DNA from: Sedimentisphaerales bacterium
GTDB lineage: Bacteria; Planctomycetota; Phycisphaerae; Sedimentisphaerales; Anaerobacaceae
DNA: 63,274 bases
Reading direction: 5' to 3'
NCBI GenBank assembly: GCA_016932095.1
Contig: JAFGDN010000038.1
Span: forward strand, 1-63,274
Shown here: positions 8,338 to 15,754 of the stretch, in pieces
Layout: every line of letters begins with the position of its first letter
Position numbering within the stretch: position 1 is the stretch's first letter
Notes under the pieces: generated by a model
What the model was told of the DNA's origin: nothing
Database searches by the model: none
Seen by the model: the letters and a program-made list of their open reading frames with translations, nothing else
Position numbers and translations under genes: made by a program

Positions 8338-9075
8338 ATGTCGGCGAATGTAACAATACCGATACCGGAATGGTTAGACAAAATATGCGTATGGCCTTTG
8401 ATGCAGTATCGCCGGCTGACATTCGGCGAACCATTCCGCAAAATTGACTTAGGCGAAGGCGCTTATACGATTGTTGACCCGGACGTTTACTACGAGAAAT
8501 GCCGATACAAATGGTTTCTTTCGGAGGGGACAAAAGCATATCCCGCCCGGACAATAAAAACCGGGCCAGAGAAGGCCAGAATAAGCTATTTACACAAGGA
8601 GCTTGTCAAGGCACGAAAGGGAAAGGTTGTTGACCACAGGGACAATGACCCATTCAATAACCTCAGGTCAAATCTGCGTGCGGCGACATTCTCTCAAAAT
8701 ATGATGAACAGGCCAAAGATTAAAACGAAAACCACCTCGCAATACCGAGGGGTTAACTGGTATGAACCGCGCAAGAGGTGGCGAATTGCCATCACATATA
8801 TGAAGAACGGAAGGAGTATAATTAAACACCTGGGCTACACCAGAGATGAAATCGAGGCAGCACGCATATATGACGTCGCAGCTCTCAAATACCACAAGGA
8901 GTTCGCGCACACCAACTTCCCGCGTGAGGATTATGTAAAGGTCGGGAGCAACTATAAGTATATCGGAGATGAGAAAGCGGCCCAAAATCGCTGTCAGAAG
9001 CGCACGAAAATCGGTAAAATATATTATTCGATACTTTCCTGTTTCGGGAAAAGTGAGAAAGGAAAAGAATTATGA
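8338..9075 (+). CDS. HNH-AP2 homing-endonuclease-like protein
   Basis: Predicted DNA-binding endonuclease of 245 residues. It has an HNH-type segment with VDHRDNDPFNNLRSNLR at about 98-114 (H100 as the metal/base histidine and the conserved N-LR pattern), followed by an AP2-type DNA-binding domain at about 133-195 (SQYRGVNW ... RWRIAI ... EIEAARIYDVAALKYH). The N-terminal 60 residues contain the IDLGEGAYTIVDPDVY ... KWFLSE motif found in front of many such HNH proteins. A consensus promoter lies about 190 bases upstream. Its last four bases overlap the next ORF (ATGA). Such genes are usually stand-alone selfish elements. Confidence 0.8.
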   Translation: MSANVTIPIPEWLDKICVWPLMQYRRLTFGEPFRKIDLGEGAYTIVDPDVYYEKCRYKWFLSEGTKAYPARTIKTGPEKARISYLHKELVKARKGKVVDHRDNDPFNNLRSNLRAATFSQNMMNRPKIKTKTTSQYRGVNWYEPRKRWRIAITYMKNGRSIIKHLGYTRDEIEAARIYDVAALKYHKEFAHTNFPREDYVKVGSNYKYIGDEKAAQNRCQKRTKIGKIYYSILSCFGKSEKGKEL

Positions 9076-9269
9076 AAGAGATACCATTAGGAAACGGCCA
9101 GTTCACAAAGGTCGATGACGAGGACTACGAGTGGCTAAACAAATATAAATGGTACGCCTTCAACGACAAAGCGCGGGGACAAACCTTTGCAGCGCACACA
9201 ACTAAAAGCGGAAGACGCGTTTTTATGCATAACGTCATTATGGGCCTGGATACGCTGGAAGACGAATAG
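9072..9269 (+). pseudogene. Truncated N-terminal fragment of a second HNH-type endonuclease
   Basis: 65 residues that match only the leader part of HNH-AP2 proteins: IPLGNGQFTKVDDEDYEWL, then KYKWYAF and RRVFMHNVIM. Full-length relatives continue directly into the catalytic VDH...N-L-R segment; here the frame ends (LDTLEDE, stop) where that segment should start, so catalysis is unlikely. The ATG overlaps the stop of the upstream HNH-AP2 gene by four bases, and a ribosome binding site (GGAAAAG) precedes it. It may be a decayed tandem copy or a small regulatory fragment. Confidence 0.6.
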
Positions 9270-9274
9270 CTGTT

Positions 9275-9355
9275 TAGCCACACTTCTGCCTACTGCTTGC
9301 AGGGGCAGGGAGGACACACCCCCGCCTACGTCTTTCGGGGGCAGGAAGGTTACAG
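9275..9355. repeat. Two hairpin repeats of the CCCCTGC/GCAGGGG family
   Basis: A degenerate copy (CTTCTGCCTAC ... GCAGGGGCAGG, about 9290-9308) and a better one (CCCCCG at 9319-9324, CGGGGG at 9336-9341), both after TTTAGCCACA and separated by GGACACA. Same family as 4111-4166. Confidence 0.55.
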
Positions 9356-9372
9356 ATGGTATTGTATTTAGA

Positions 9373-9389
9373 CCGCCGTTCTACGGCGG
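9373..9389. repeat. Tri-loop hairpin CCGCCGT/ACGGCGG
   Basis: Arms CCGCCGT and ACGGCGG around TCT. A close relative with the same context (AGAC before, GG plus TA-rich after) lies at 10964-10982. Confidence 0.55.
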
Positions 9390-9414
9390 GTTACAAGCTA
9401 TTTCGCGAATTTAT

Positions 9415-9514
9415 CGGCCTTCGGATTGGTTAAGCGCCCCTCCTTTTCAGCCGAAATAATTATAGTAACTGGCGAGACAGCCCGGCAGCATCCGACGCGC
9501 ACCACTTCGCCGAA
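9415..9514 (+). repeat. Structured direct repeat, family 2, copy D
   Basis: Ordered motifs GGCCTT, TTAAGCGCCCCTC, CAGCCGA, GGCGAGACAGCCC, CAGCA, CTTCGCC. GGCGAG (9471-9476) can pair with CTTCGCC (9505-9511). It ends about 12 bases before the start codon of the next gene, and a second copy in the same orientation follows that gene. Confidence 0.55.
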
Positions 9515-9525
9515 AGGGAAAGTTT

Positions 9526-10299
9526 ATGAAAATTCAAACTTTGTTATTTCCCATTGCAGCAGTCGCGATTGTCGCTGTTATCGGTTATCACTTCGGCGGC
9601 TCAATGAGAGGAACAAATTCCGACTCTTCGAGAAGAAATGCAATTAAATCATCGCCAGCCATCCGTGAACAAATAGCGGCGATAGAGGCAAAGTACGCAC
9701 GTAAAAGGGAGGAAGTTGAAGAATATTACGCGAACCAGTTTTTCCGACTTCGAGAAAATGCGGAGATTGCTCTAATGCAGCTCGACGCCGCCGACAGGGC
9801 CGCATACGCCCGTTTTATCGAACAAATGAATAGCAGCGCCGGGGCTGTGAGTGCAACAGACGGATTGCACACAGGGGCCATAGGGACCCCTTTTGAAGGG
9901 GGGCCGGCCTCAGGTTATGAACATCAGGTGCGCGAGCTGCATAATGAGACGGATGGTCAAATGAGCGAATATAAGATGGATTTCGAACACCTGCAAAAAC
10001 GAAGAATGTGCCAGTTGAGCGACCTGGAGAAGGCAAAGAAACTGGAGATTGAAGCAGTTTATGATTATGCCGGCAGGTCTGCCAAGCCCGTTGCCCCGAA
10101 GGCCAAAGGCACGGTAACCGCCATATTATACAGCAGTGAGGACGCTTCATTTTCTATAGACGGGGAGGTCCTGCGAGCCGGGCAGAGCATACGCGGGGTG
10201 AAAGTGGTTCAGATAAATCAGGATTCCGTGGAATTCGAGTATGCCGGAACCCGCTGGAGGCAGAAAGTAAACGAAGCGCCGTCAACCAAGTGGCCATAA
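9526..10299 (+). CDS. Membrane-anchored coiled-coil protein bracketed by direct repeats
   Basis: Function not recognised. An N-terminal hydrophobic segment (about residues 4-24) acts as a signal anchor or signal peptide. A charged, helical coiled-coil-like region follows (about 45-185). The C-terminal 60 residues (AILYSSEDASFSIDGEVL ... GVKVVQINQDSVEFEY) look like the small beta domain at the C-termini of type II secretion/pilus assembly proteins (PilP/GspC-like pattern); this is a pattern guess. Residues about 118-130 (HTGAIGTPFEGGP) are encoded by a GC-rich, hairpin-prone stretch that looks unlike its surroundings. Flanked by copies D and E of a structured repeat. Ribosome binding site GGGAAAG precedes the ATG. 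Confidence 0.6.
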   Translation: MKIQTLLFPIAAVAIVAVIGYHFGGSMRGTNSDSSRRNAIKSSPAIREQIAAIEAKYARKREEVEEYYANQFFRLRENAEIALMQLDAADRAAYARFIEQMNSSAGAVSATDGLHTGAIGTPFEGGPASGYEHQVRELHNETDGQMSEYKMDFEHLQKRRMCQLSDLEKAKKLEIEAVYDYAGRSAKPVAPKAKGTVTAILYSSEDASFSIDGEVLRAGQSIRGVKVVQINQDSVEFEYAGTRWRQKVNEAPSTKWP

Positions 10300-10318
10300 A
10301 GGAGAAATCGACACAGAC

Positions 10319-10431
10319 GGCCTTTGGCCTGATTAAGCACCCCTCATTTCCAGCCGACATAACTATTGCGTAAAGTCCGTATTATTATTGGCGAGATAGC
10401 CCCACAGCACCCATCAAGCATCTCTTCGCCG
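10319..10431 (+). repeat. Structured direct repeat, family 2, copy E
   Basis: Same motif order as copy D: GGCCTTTGGCC, TTAAGCACCCCTC, CAGCCGA, GGCGAGATAGCCC, CAGCA, CTTCGCC. GGCGAG (10390-10395) pairs with CTTCGCC (10424-10430). It is longer than D by a run of about 14 bases in the middle. Confidence 0.55.
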
Positions 10432-10438
10432 GGCATGC

Positions 10439-10816
10439 CTATTCACTCGATATTCTGATGCGGACAAAGTCATTGCCCATACCGCCAAGTTTCTGCAACT
10501 GTCCTTCCAGCAGTTTTATGCGAGTGTTGATCTGATGTAATCCGTCGCTGTTAGTTCTTACGCAATTGTAGTCGATTACCACTACGTACTCCTCGCCCGA
10601 CTTCGTCACCTGTCCTGACATCGTCTGGGTTGTGTTACCTTTCGAAATACTGTTCGCGAACATGCCATCCTCTCCCACTCTCGCTGAAACAACGTACGGT
10701 TGTCCGCCAATAGTGTCAGTAACATATACCACCTGTCCCACGGGTGGACGTGAACCGACGCATCCTATCTGCAACACCAGACAACACAACAACGTCTCTA
10801 TACTTACGTTCTTCAT
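10439..10816 (-). CDS. Small secreted protein, possible lipoprotein
   Basis: 125 residues starting MKNVSIETLL. A hydrophobic leader ends in QIGC, a weak lipobox (Gln at -3), so lipid attachment is possible but uncertain. The mature part is beta-strand-like with no recognised domain. The ATG at 10816 is chosen because AAGG precedes it by 8 bases and the leader then begins properly; a longer frame to 10903 would put 29 basic residues before the signal. Convergent to the preceding coiled-coil gene and separated from it by repeat E. Confidence 0.5.
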   Translation of the reverse strand: MKNVSIETLLCCLVLQIGCVGSRPPVGQVVYVTDTIGGQPYVVSARVGEDGMFANSISKGNTTQTMSGQVTKSGEEYVVVIDYNCVRTNSDGLHQINTRIKLLEGQLQKLGGMGNDFVRIRISSE

Positions 10817-10963
10817 ACATTGCCTTTTTTTCTTGACGCCCAACAAGGATTGTAACGTCAGTATAAAACGCCAAACGCCGCCTCCTTTTGTCATTATAAG
10901 CAATTATAAGCAGTTTCCGTTGCCTGTTCAACCGTGTAAATAAGTGTCAAAAAAAACTACAGA

Positions 10964-10982
10964 CCCGCCGTGAAACGGCGGG
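10964..10982. repeat. Tri-loop hairpin CCCGCCGT/ACGGCGGG
   Basis: Perfect 8-base arms around GAA, followed by CTAAATAC, the same phrase that follows the GC-rich hairpins near 7615, 7697 and 7762. Related to the hairpin at 9373-9389. Confidence 0.6.
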
Positions 10983-11081
10983 CTAAATACAACATCGAAA
11001 CCGTAGTCAGGTGGCGGATAAAATTTGCCGATGAAAATTGACAAAAGAACAGGTTGGCCGGATAATGCTTAAGGATATGAT

Positions 11082-11426
11082 GTGGCTAAAGCTTTTGAGG
11101 AATATATGGGAATAAATGAGGCGCTGGTTAATGAAATCATCAAACGCATACTGGCTGTGGCTGAGGCCCAGCGGATAATTCTGTTCGGTTCGGCAGCGGC
11201 GGGAAATATGTCCAAGGACAGCGATATCGACCTGTTGGTGCTTGAGCCGGCGCCGGGCGATACCCGCCAGGAAAGCGTTCGGATTCGACAGGCAATGCGA
11301 GGTCTTGGGTATCCATTCGATATTATCGTAATGGCTGCCGAGCGGTTCGAGGAGAGTAAAAACGTCATCGGGGGCATTGCGTATCCAGCCAATAAATACG
11401 GCAGGGTAATATATGAAGCCGCCTGA
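11082..11426 (+). CDS. MNT-type minimal nucleotidyltransferase (antitoxin-like)
   Basis: Small nucleotidyltransferase of 114 residues with LFGSAAAGNMSKDSDIDLLV at about 31-50: the GS motif and the D-x-D metal ligands of the pol-beta fold are intact. Such proteins pair with HEPN proteins; in characterised MntA-HepT pairs the nucleotidyltransferase adenylylates and silences the HEPN toxin. The next gene is a HEPN protein, overlapping by 14 bases. The start is GTG at 11082, supported by AAGGA six to seven bases upstream; an ATG eight codons later is the alternative. Confidence 0.85.
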   Translation: MAKAFEEYMGINEALVNEIIKRILAVAEAQRIILFGSAAAGNMSKDSDIDLLVLEPAPGDTRQESVRIRQAMRGLGYPFDIIVMAAERFEESKNVIGGIAYPANKYGRVIYEAA

Positions 11427-11811
11427 AAAAATAAGAGATGAATTTGTGCGTCAATGGCTGTTGAAGGCGGAAGAAGACCTTAACGCCGCCAAATCGCTTT
11501 TAACTTATGGAATAACTTTTCTGTCTGCTGTCTGTTTTCATTCGCAGCAGGCCGCGGAAAAATACCTGAAGGCCTATTTGACTTTCCGCCAGGTCGAGTT
11601 TCCCAAGACGCACGATATCGATGAAATCCTCGACCTGATTGCCCCGGTAAACGCCAAACTGTCCGAATTCCTGCGGGATACAATCATTCTTACAAATTAT
11701 GGCGTGGATGTCCGTTATCCGGGCGATTTTCCCGGCGTTACCGGCGACGAAGCCGGGCAGGCAATTCAGATGGCTGAAAAAGTTCGCACACTGGTTTTGG
11801 AGTTGTTGTAG
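11413..11811 (+). CDS. HEPN-domain protein (toxin-like partner)
   Basis: 132 residues with the HEPN pattern WLLKAEEDLNAAKSLL, HSQQAAEKYLKAYL and KTHDIDEILDL, and a late TNYGVDVRYPG motif. This subgroup lacks a clear R-x(4-6)-H ribonuclease motif, so activity could differ from HepT nucleases. Overlaps the MNT gene by 14 bases and shares its direction, the usual organisation of the pair. It ends at 11811, immediately abutting the stop codon of a convergent HAD phosphatase gene. Confidence 0.82.
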   Translation: MKPPEKIRDEFVRQWLLKAEEDLNAAKSLLTYGITFLSAVCFHSQQAAEKYLKAYLTFRQVEFPKTHDIDEILDLIAPVNAKLSEFLRDTIILTNYGVDVRYPGDFPGVTGDEAGQAIQMAEKVRTLVLELL

Positions 11812-12492
11812 TCAACAGCAGAGGGTTTGTAGGTCGGCAAAAGTCAATTCGCCGAGGTTAGCGACGATTTTGTCTGCGGGTTTCAACTGGTCGGCGGAGT
11901 AGGTATTGGTTACAGCGACGGGGTGCATACCGGCGGTTTTGGCGGCTTCGAGGCCCCAGTGAGAATCCTCAATAACAATACAATCCTGTGGTTCGATTTT
12001 CTGATTAGTTTTTTTGTTCAAGAGTTTGAGGGCAAGGAGGAAGCCCTCCGGGTCTGGTTTGCCATATTTGACCTGTTCGGCTGAGACAATTATGTCAAAG
12101 AAATTCCGCAGGCCTGCGCCCTTCAAAATCAGCTCAATTTCAGGTAAAAGCGCGCCAGAGCAAATCGCAAGTGGGATTTTATTGTCGGCTAACATTTTGA
12201 GAAACTGCGGAACGCCTGGGTAAACGGTCGCCTGAGTCGAGGCGAGTTTTTTGAACGCGATTGCTTTTTCCTGTAACAGTTGTTCGAACTGTTGTGTGGA
12301 TAGCGATAGTTTTCTTTCCTTGGCGACTACAAGTAAAAGCTCTTTGTCGGACAGCCCCAAAAACCTTTCGTAATATTCCTGAGTCGATAATTGAAAATTA
12401 AATTTCGCGAATACGCTGTTAAACGCCTGTAAGTGGAATTGTTCGGAATCGACGAGGACGCCATCGAAATCAAAGATTATGGCTTTCAGCAT
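11812..12492 (-). CDS. HAD-family sugar phosphatase or phosphomutase
   Basis: 226 residues from the chosen start. Motif I is IIFDFDGVLVDSE at residues 5-17, the Thr/Ser motif II is AICSGAL near 111, a lysine follows (KYGKPDPEGF) and the late acidic motif is VIEDSHWGLEAA. A helical cap between motifs I and II makes it a subclass C1 enzyme like beta-phosphoglucomutase or 2-deoxyglucose-6-phosphatase. The residue after the nucleophile aspartate region (DFD) fits both. Substrate unknown. The ATG at 12492 is preferred over an upstream frame because AAGGA precedes it by 7 bases and the family starts there. Confidence 0.8.
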   Translation of the reverse strand: MLKAIIFDFDGVLVDSEQFHLQAFNSVFAKFNFQLSTQEYYERFLGLSDKELLLVVAKERKLSLSTQQFEQLLQEKAIAFKKLASTQATVYPGVPQFLKMLADNKIPLAICSGALLPEIELILKGAGLRNFFDIIVSAEQVKYGKPDPEGFLLALKLLNKKTNQKIEPQDCIVIEDSHWGLEAAKTAGMHPVAVTNTYSADQLKPADKIVANLGELTFADLQTLCC

Positions 12493-12532
12493 AACGGCGT
12501 CCTTAGACACCGATTGACACGGCAATTTTTGA

Positions 12533-12634
12533 CACTGATTAACACTGATTTACACTGTAAAAAACAAAAATAGAAAACAGTGTTAATCAGTGCAAACCTG
12601 TGTTTAAAAGAATCAGTGTCAATCTGCGTCATTT
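12533..12634. repeat. Long inverted repeat, CACTGATT family
   Basis: CACTGATTAACACTG (12533-12547) and CAGTGTTAATCAGTG (12578-12592) are perfect 15-base arms; a further AATCAGTGTCAATCTG follows. A related element is at 23823-23923. It occupies almost the whole spacer between two minus-strand genes. Confidence 0.7.
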
Positions 12635-14443
12635 TCATTGCTGTTCCGGTACCGGGCCAATCAACGCGGCGAAATCAGTAAAGGCGGATTTGTCGCCTGA
12701 GCAGATAAGTTGACTCAGGGCTACGATTTGCGGGGCGTTTTTGGTGATGAACCGCCGGGCAATGAGAGCTTTTCGTTTTTTCATCAGGATTTTCTGCCCG
12801 TTGGTAGCGCCTGCCATATCCTCGATGAGGACTTCCAGAGCGACTTTGGAGCTTGCCTGGTCACAGAAGAGGTAGCCGATGATGAGATTTATGGCTATAT
12901 CGACGAGCGGTCTGCCGTAGAGGTCCATATATTCGGCGCCCTGTTGTTTTACGAAGGCGACGGCGTTTTTAAGCTGTTCTGTTCCTTCGGCCAGCTTGGC
13001 GATGAGGTCTTCCAATTCAGGGTCGTAACTTTGCTGTGTCAGGTCAGCCAGGTATTTTTCGCAGGCGCCGGAGCAGACGCCGCGGACTGCTGCGACGATT
13101 TGAAGCTGGCTTGTGCCTTCGTAAATGGTCGTGATTCTGGCGTCGCGGGCGTGGCGTTCGACGGCGTAATCACGCATATAGCCGGAGCCGCCGAGGACCT
13201 GGATTGAGTCGTAGGCGACGCGGTTGGCCATCTCGGAGCAGAAGTATTTGCTCATCGGGGTCAGCATCGAGGCGAGCCGGTTAAGCCGGCGGGACTGCTC
13301 CTTTAGCGGCTTGAGTTGTTCTTTTTCTGCGGGCGGATTAAATTCGAGTTTTTTCTCAACGGCGATATTATGGTCAACGACGCGGGACGTTTCATAAAGT
13401 AAAGCGCGTCCGGCCTCGAGGGCGATTTTCATATCTATGAGCATATCGCGCACGGCTGGTAATTTTTCGATAGCGACGCCAAATTGTTTTCTGCTGGCGG
13501 CATAATCGCGGGCGACGCGATACGCGGCCTCGGCGATACCTAAGGATTGTCCCGCGATGCCGATACGGGCGCCGTTCATAAGCGCCATAACATAAGTAAC
13601 CAGGCCGCGCTGGCGTTCGCCGATGAGCCGGGATGGGGTATTGTCGAAAAAGATTTCGCAGGTGGGGGAGCCGTGGATGCCGAGCTTGTCTTCAAGCCGG
13701 CGGATATGGACGGTCGGGCCTCTGTCGCAAACAAATAAACTCAGCCCAAGGCCGCCTGAACGGTCGGGTTCGCTGCGAGCAAGAACGAGAAGCACCTCGC
13801 CACAGCCGTTGGTAATGAAGCGTTTGACGCCGTGCAGGAACCAGTTGCCTGTATTGTCCTGAAACGCCCGCAGCTTGACCGCCTGCAGGTCTGAGCCGGC
13901 GTCGGGTTCGGTCAGAACCATAGCGCCGGTTACTTTGCCTGCGGAGAAATCGTGCAGGTATTTTTGTTTGATTTGCTCATCTGCGAAGGCGTTGATGGTT
14001 TCGGCGATACCCTGCAAACCGAAGATGTTCATAAGCGAGGCGTCGGCGCGGGAGACGATTTCAATTGCCATCGAGTAAACTAGGTTCGGGAAATTGAGTC
14101 CGCCGAAACGATGAGGCAGGGTGAAACCCAAACAATCGGCCTTTGCGAGTTTATCTAATGATTCGGCGATACCTTTGGCATAGCTTACTGTGCCGTCGGG
14201 ATTGAGTGTGTTTCCTTCTCGGTCGGTTTGCTCGGCGCGAGGGGCGATAAATTCTGCGCTTAGCCGGCCAAGCGAATCGAGGACCAGAGCGTAATTTCGA
14301 ATCGCTTCAGCCGCGCTGGCTGGTGCGTAATCGAACTGCGACGCGAATTTGAAGTCCTCTTCACAAAGCGAGGCGAGGACGCCGAGGTCGATATGTTTGA
14401 ATAAAAAACGTATGTCGTCGTTATCGGTGTAAAAGTTTGGCAT
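12635..14443 (-). CDS. Acyl-CoA dehydrogenase, long form
   Basis: FAD enzyme introducing the alpha-beta double bond in acyl-CoA and passing electrons to EtfAB. The 602 residues include the N-terminal helical domain, the signature TGAMVLTEPDAGSDL (about 172-186), SRKQFGVAI (about 317-325) and the catalytic-base region TTIYEGTSQLQI with Glu about 442. It is about 200 residues longer than short-chain enzymes; the extra C-terminal region is typical of the long (about 600-residue) subgroup. It follows etfA after 2 bases in the same operon, so EtfAB is its likely electron acceptor. Substrate chain length cannot be read from sequence. Confidence 0.9.
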   Translation of the reverse strand: MPNFYTDNDDIRFLFKHIDLGVLASLCEEDFKFASQFDYAPASAAEAIRNYALVLDSLGRLSAEFIAPRAEQTDREGNTLNPDGTVSYAKGIAESLDKLAKADCLGFTLPHRFGGLNFPNLVYSMAIEIVSRADASLMNIFGLQGIAETINAFADEQIKQKYLHDFSAGKVTGAMVLTEPDAGSDLQAVKLRAFQDNTGNWFLHGVKRFITNGCGEVLLVLARSEPDRSGGLGLSLFVCDRGPTVHIRRLEDKLGIHGSPTCEIFFDNTPSRLIGERQRGLVTYVMALMNGARIGIAGQSLGIAEAAYRVARDYAASRKQFGVAIEKLPAVRDMLIDMKIALEAGRALLYETSRVVDHNIAVEKKLEFNPPAEKEQLKPLKEQSRRLNRLASMLTPMSKYFCSEMANRVAYDSIQVLGGSGYMRDYAVERHARDARITTIYEGTSQLQIVAAVRGVCSGACEKYLADLTQQSYDPELEDLIAKLAEGTEQLKNAVAFVKQQGAEYMDLYGRPLVDIAINLIIGYLFCDQASSKVALEVLIEDMAGATNGQKILMKKRKALIARRFITKNAPQIVALSQLICSGDKSAFTDFAALIGPVPEQQ

Positions 14444-14445
14444 TT

Positions 14446-15498
14446 TTATTTACCTGCGGTAGCCGGTTCCTTAAAACTCTTTTCTTTAATTGCCTTAATC
14501 ATTTTCGGGACGATTTCGTTGAGGTTGCCGACGATTTTGTAGTGCGCGACGTCGAAAATGGGGGCCTGCGGGTCGTTATTGATTGCGACTATTTTCTGGC
14601 TCTGGCTCATACCTGCCTGATGCTGAATCGCCCCGCTGATGCCGACGGCGATATAAAGCGACGGCCTGACGGTTGTCCCGGTCTGGCCTACCTGGTGGTC
14701 GTGGTCGATGTAGCCGAGGTCAACGGCCGCTCTTGTCGCTGCGGGGGCTGCGCCGAGGCAGTTTGCCAGGTCCCAGATTAGCCGGAAATTTTCTTTGCTG
14801 CCGACGCCTGCGCCGCCCGCGACGATAAGCCGGGCCGCCTTGAGGTTGACTTTTTTGGGTCTTGTATGCTCTTCGAGTATTTCGAGAGCGAGGTCTGCCT
14901 GTGAAAGCTCGGTTTTTTCTTCGATGATTTGGCCTTTTCTCGTTGTATCGGGCGTGGGCATTGGGAAAACAGCTTCGCGGACGGTAGCCATTTGCGGCCA
15001 GCGGTCGAAATTGATAATCGTGGCGATGATGTTGCCGCCGAAGGCGGGGCGAATCTGAAAGAGCAGGTTTTTATGGAGTTCGCCGTTTGTTGTTTTGTGG
15101 TCGCCGATTTGCAAATCGGTGCAGTCGGCGGTTAGTCCCGCTTTTATCGCGCTTGCGATACGCGGGGCGAGGTCTCGTCCTGTGGCGGTGGCGCCGTAAA
15201 CGACGATTTGCGGCTTGTATTTGTGAACCAGCTCGAAAATGACTTTGGCGTAGCTGTTCGGCTGGTAGTGTTCAAGCAGGGGATGCTCGACAAGATAAAC
15301 TTTGTCGGCCCCGTGTTGAAACAGCTTGGCAGCGAGCGGCTTGACTTGAGCGCCGAGCAGCACGGCCGACAACTGAACCTGCAGAATATCTGCCAAATGC
15401 CGACCCTTGCTCATAAGCTCAAGCGGGGTATCTTCAAGTCGGCCTCTGTGCTGTTCAGCAAATACCCACACTTCGCCTTGTCGATTTACGTCTATCAT
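14446..15498 (-). CDS. etfA: Electron transfer flavoprotein alpha subunit
   Basis: Carries the FAD and the docking surface for acyl-CoA dehydrogenase. The 350-residue protein has the N-terminal alpha/beta domain and the C-terminal FAD-binding signature: RLIVAGGAGVGSKENF, then GQTGTTVRPSLYIAVGISG and IVAINNDPQAPIFDVAHY. These are close to the family PROSITE region. It is followed after 2 bases by the acyl-CoA dehydrogenase gene. Upstream lies a 256-base repeat-filled spacer and then a non-ETF gene separating it from etfB, which is unusual since etfB and etfA are nearly always adjacent. Confidence 0.95.
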   Translation of the reverse strand: MIDVNRQGEVWVFAEQHRGRLEDTPLELMSKGRHLADILQVQLSAVLLGAQVKPLAAKLFQHGADKVYLVEHPLLEHYQPNSYAKVIFELVHKYKPQIVVYGATATGRDLAPRIASAIKAGLTADCTDLQIGDHKTTNGELHKNLLFQIRPAFGGNIIATIINFDRWPQMATVREAVFPMPTPDTTRKGQIIEEKTELSQADLALEILEEHTRPKKVNLKAARLIVAGGAGVGSKENFRLIWDLANCLGAAPAATRAAVDLGYIDHDHQVGQTGTTVRPSLYIAVGISGAIQHQAGMSQSQKIVAINNDPQAPIFDVAHYKIVGNLNEIVPKMIKAIKEKSFKEPATAGK

Positions 15499-15561
15499 AA
15501 TCTCGTCTCTCGTTGCTCGTTAATAGTCACTCGTTAGCCACAGAGGCCTCGGTTTTTTTAA

Positions 15562-15606
15562 GCCACAGAGGCCACAGAGGCCACAGAGGCCACAGAGGCC
15601 ACAGAG
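15562..15606. repeat. Five tandem copies of GCCACAGAG
   Basis: Perfect 9-base units at 15562-15606, preceded by a lone copy near 15536. The same AGCCACAGAG phrase occurs in other spacers of the window. A multiple of three, but no gene runs through it. Confidence 0.85.
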
Positions 15607-15618
15607 GAAAAATAATAT

Positions 15619-15713
15619 GTTATTTCGACCGGAGTTCCGACTTGTCGGGACGAAGCGGAGAAATCTATTAAAACAGATTCCTCGACTTCGCTTCGCTACG
15701 CTCGGAATGACGT
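15619..15713. repeat. MITE-like imperfect inverted repeat
   Basis: Left end TTATTTCGACCGGAGT and right end CTCGGAATGACGTTTTTT, with GAGAAATCT/AGATTCCTC inside and an inner hairpin GTTCCGAC/GTCGGGAC. No coding capacity. Lies between the inserted gene and etfA. Confidence 0.6.
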
Positions 15714-15754
15714 TTTTTAATAATAAAGCGTTAGACGTTCTTTGCATATTTTTT

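Noticed and set aside
7396-9075. IscB/HEARO omega RNA
   Set aside because: Structured repeats lie near an HNH gene, but the protein is an HNH-AP2 type without RuvC parts, and the repeats are shorter and are not placed directly before the gene.
15562-15606. CRISPR array
   Set aside because: Five 9-base units without spacers between them make a simple tandem repeat; no cas genes are near.
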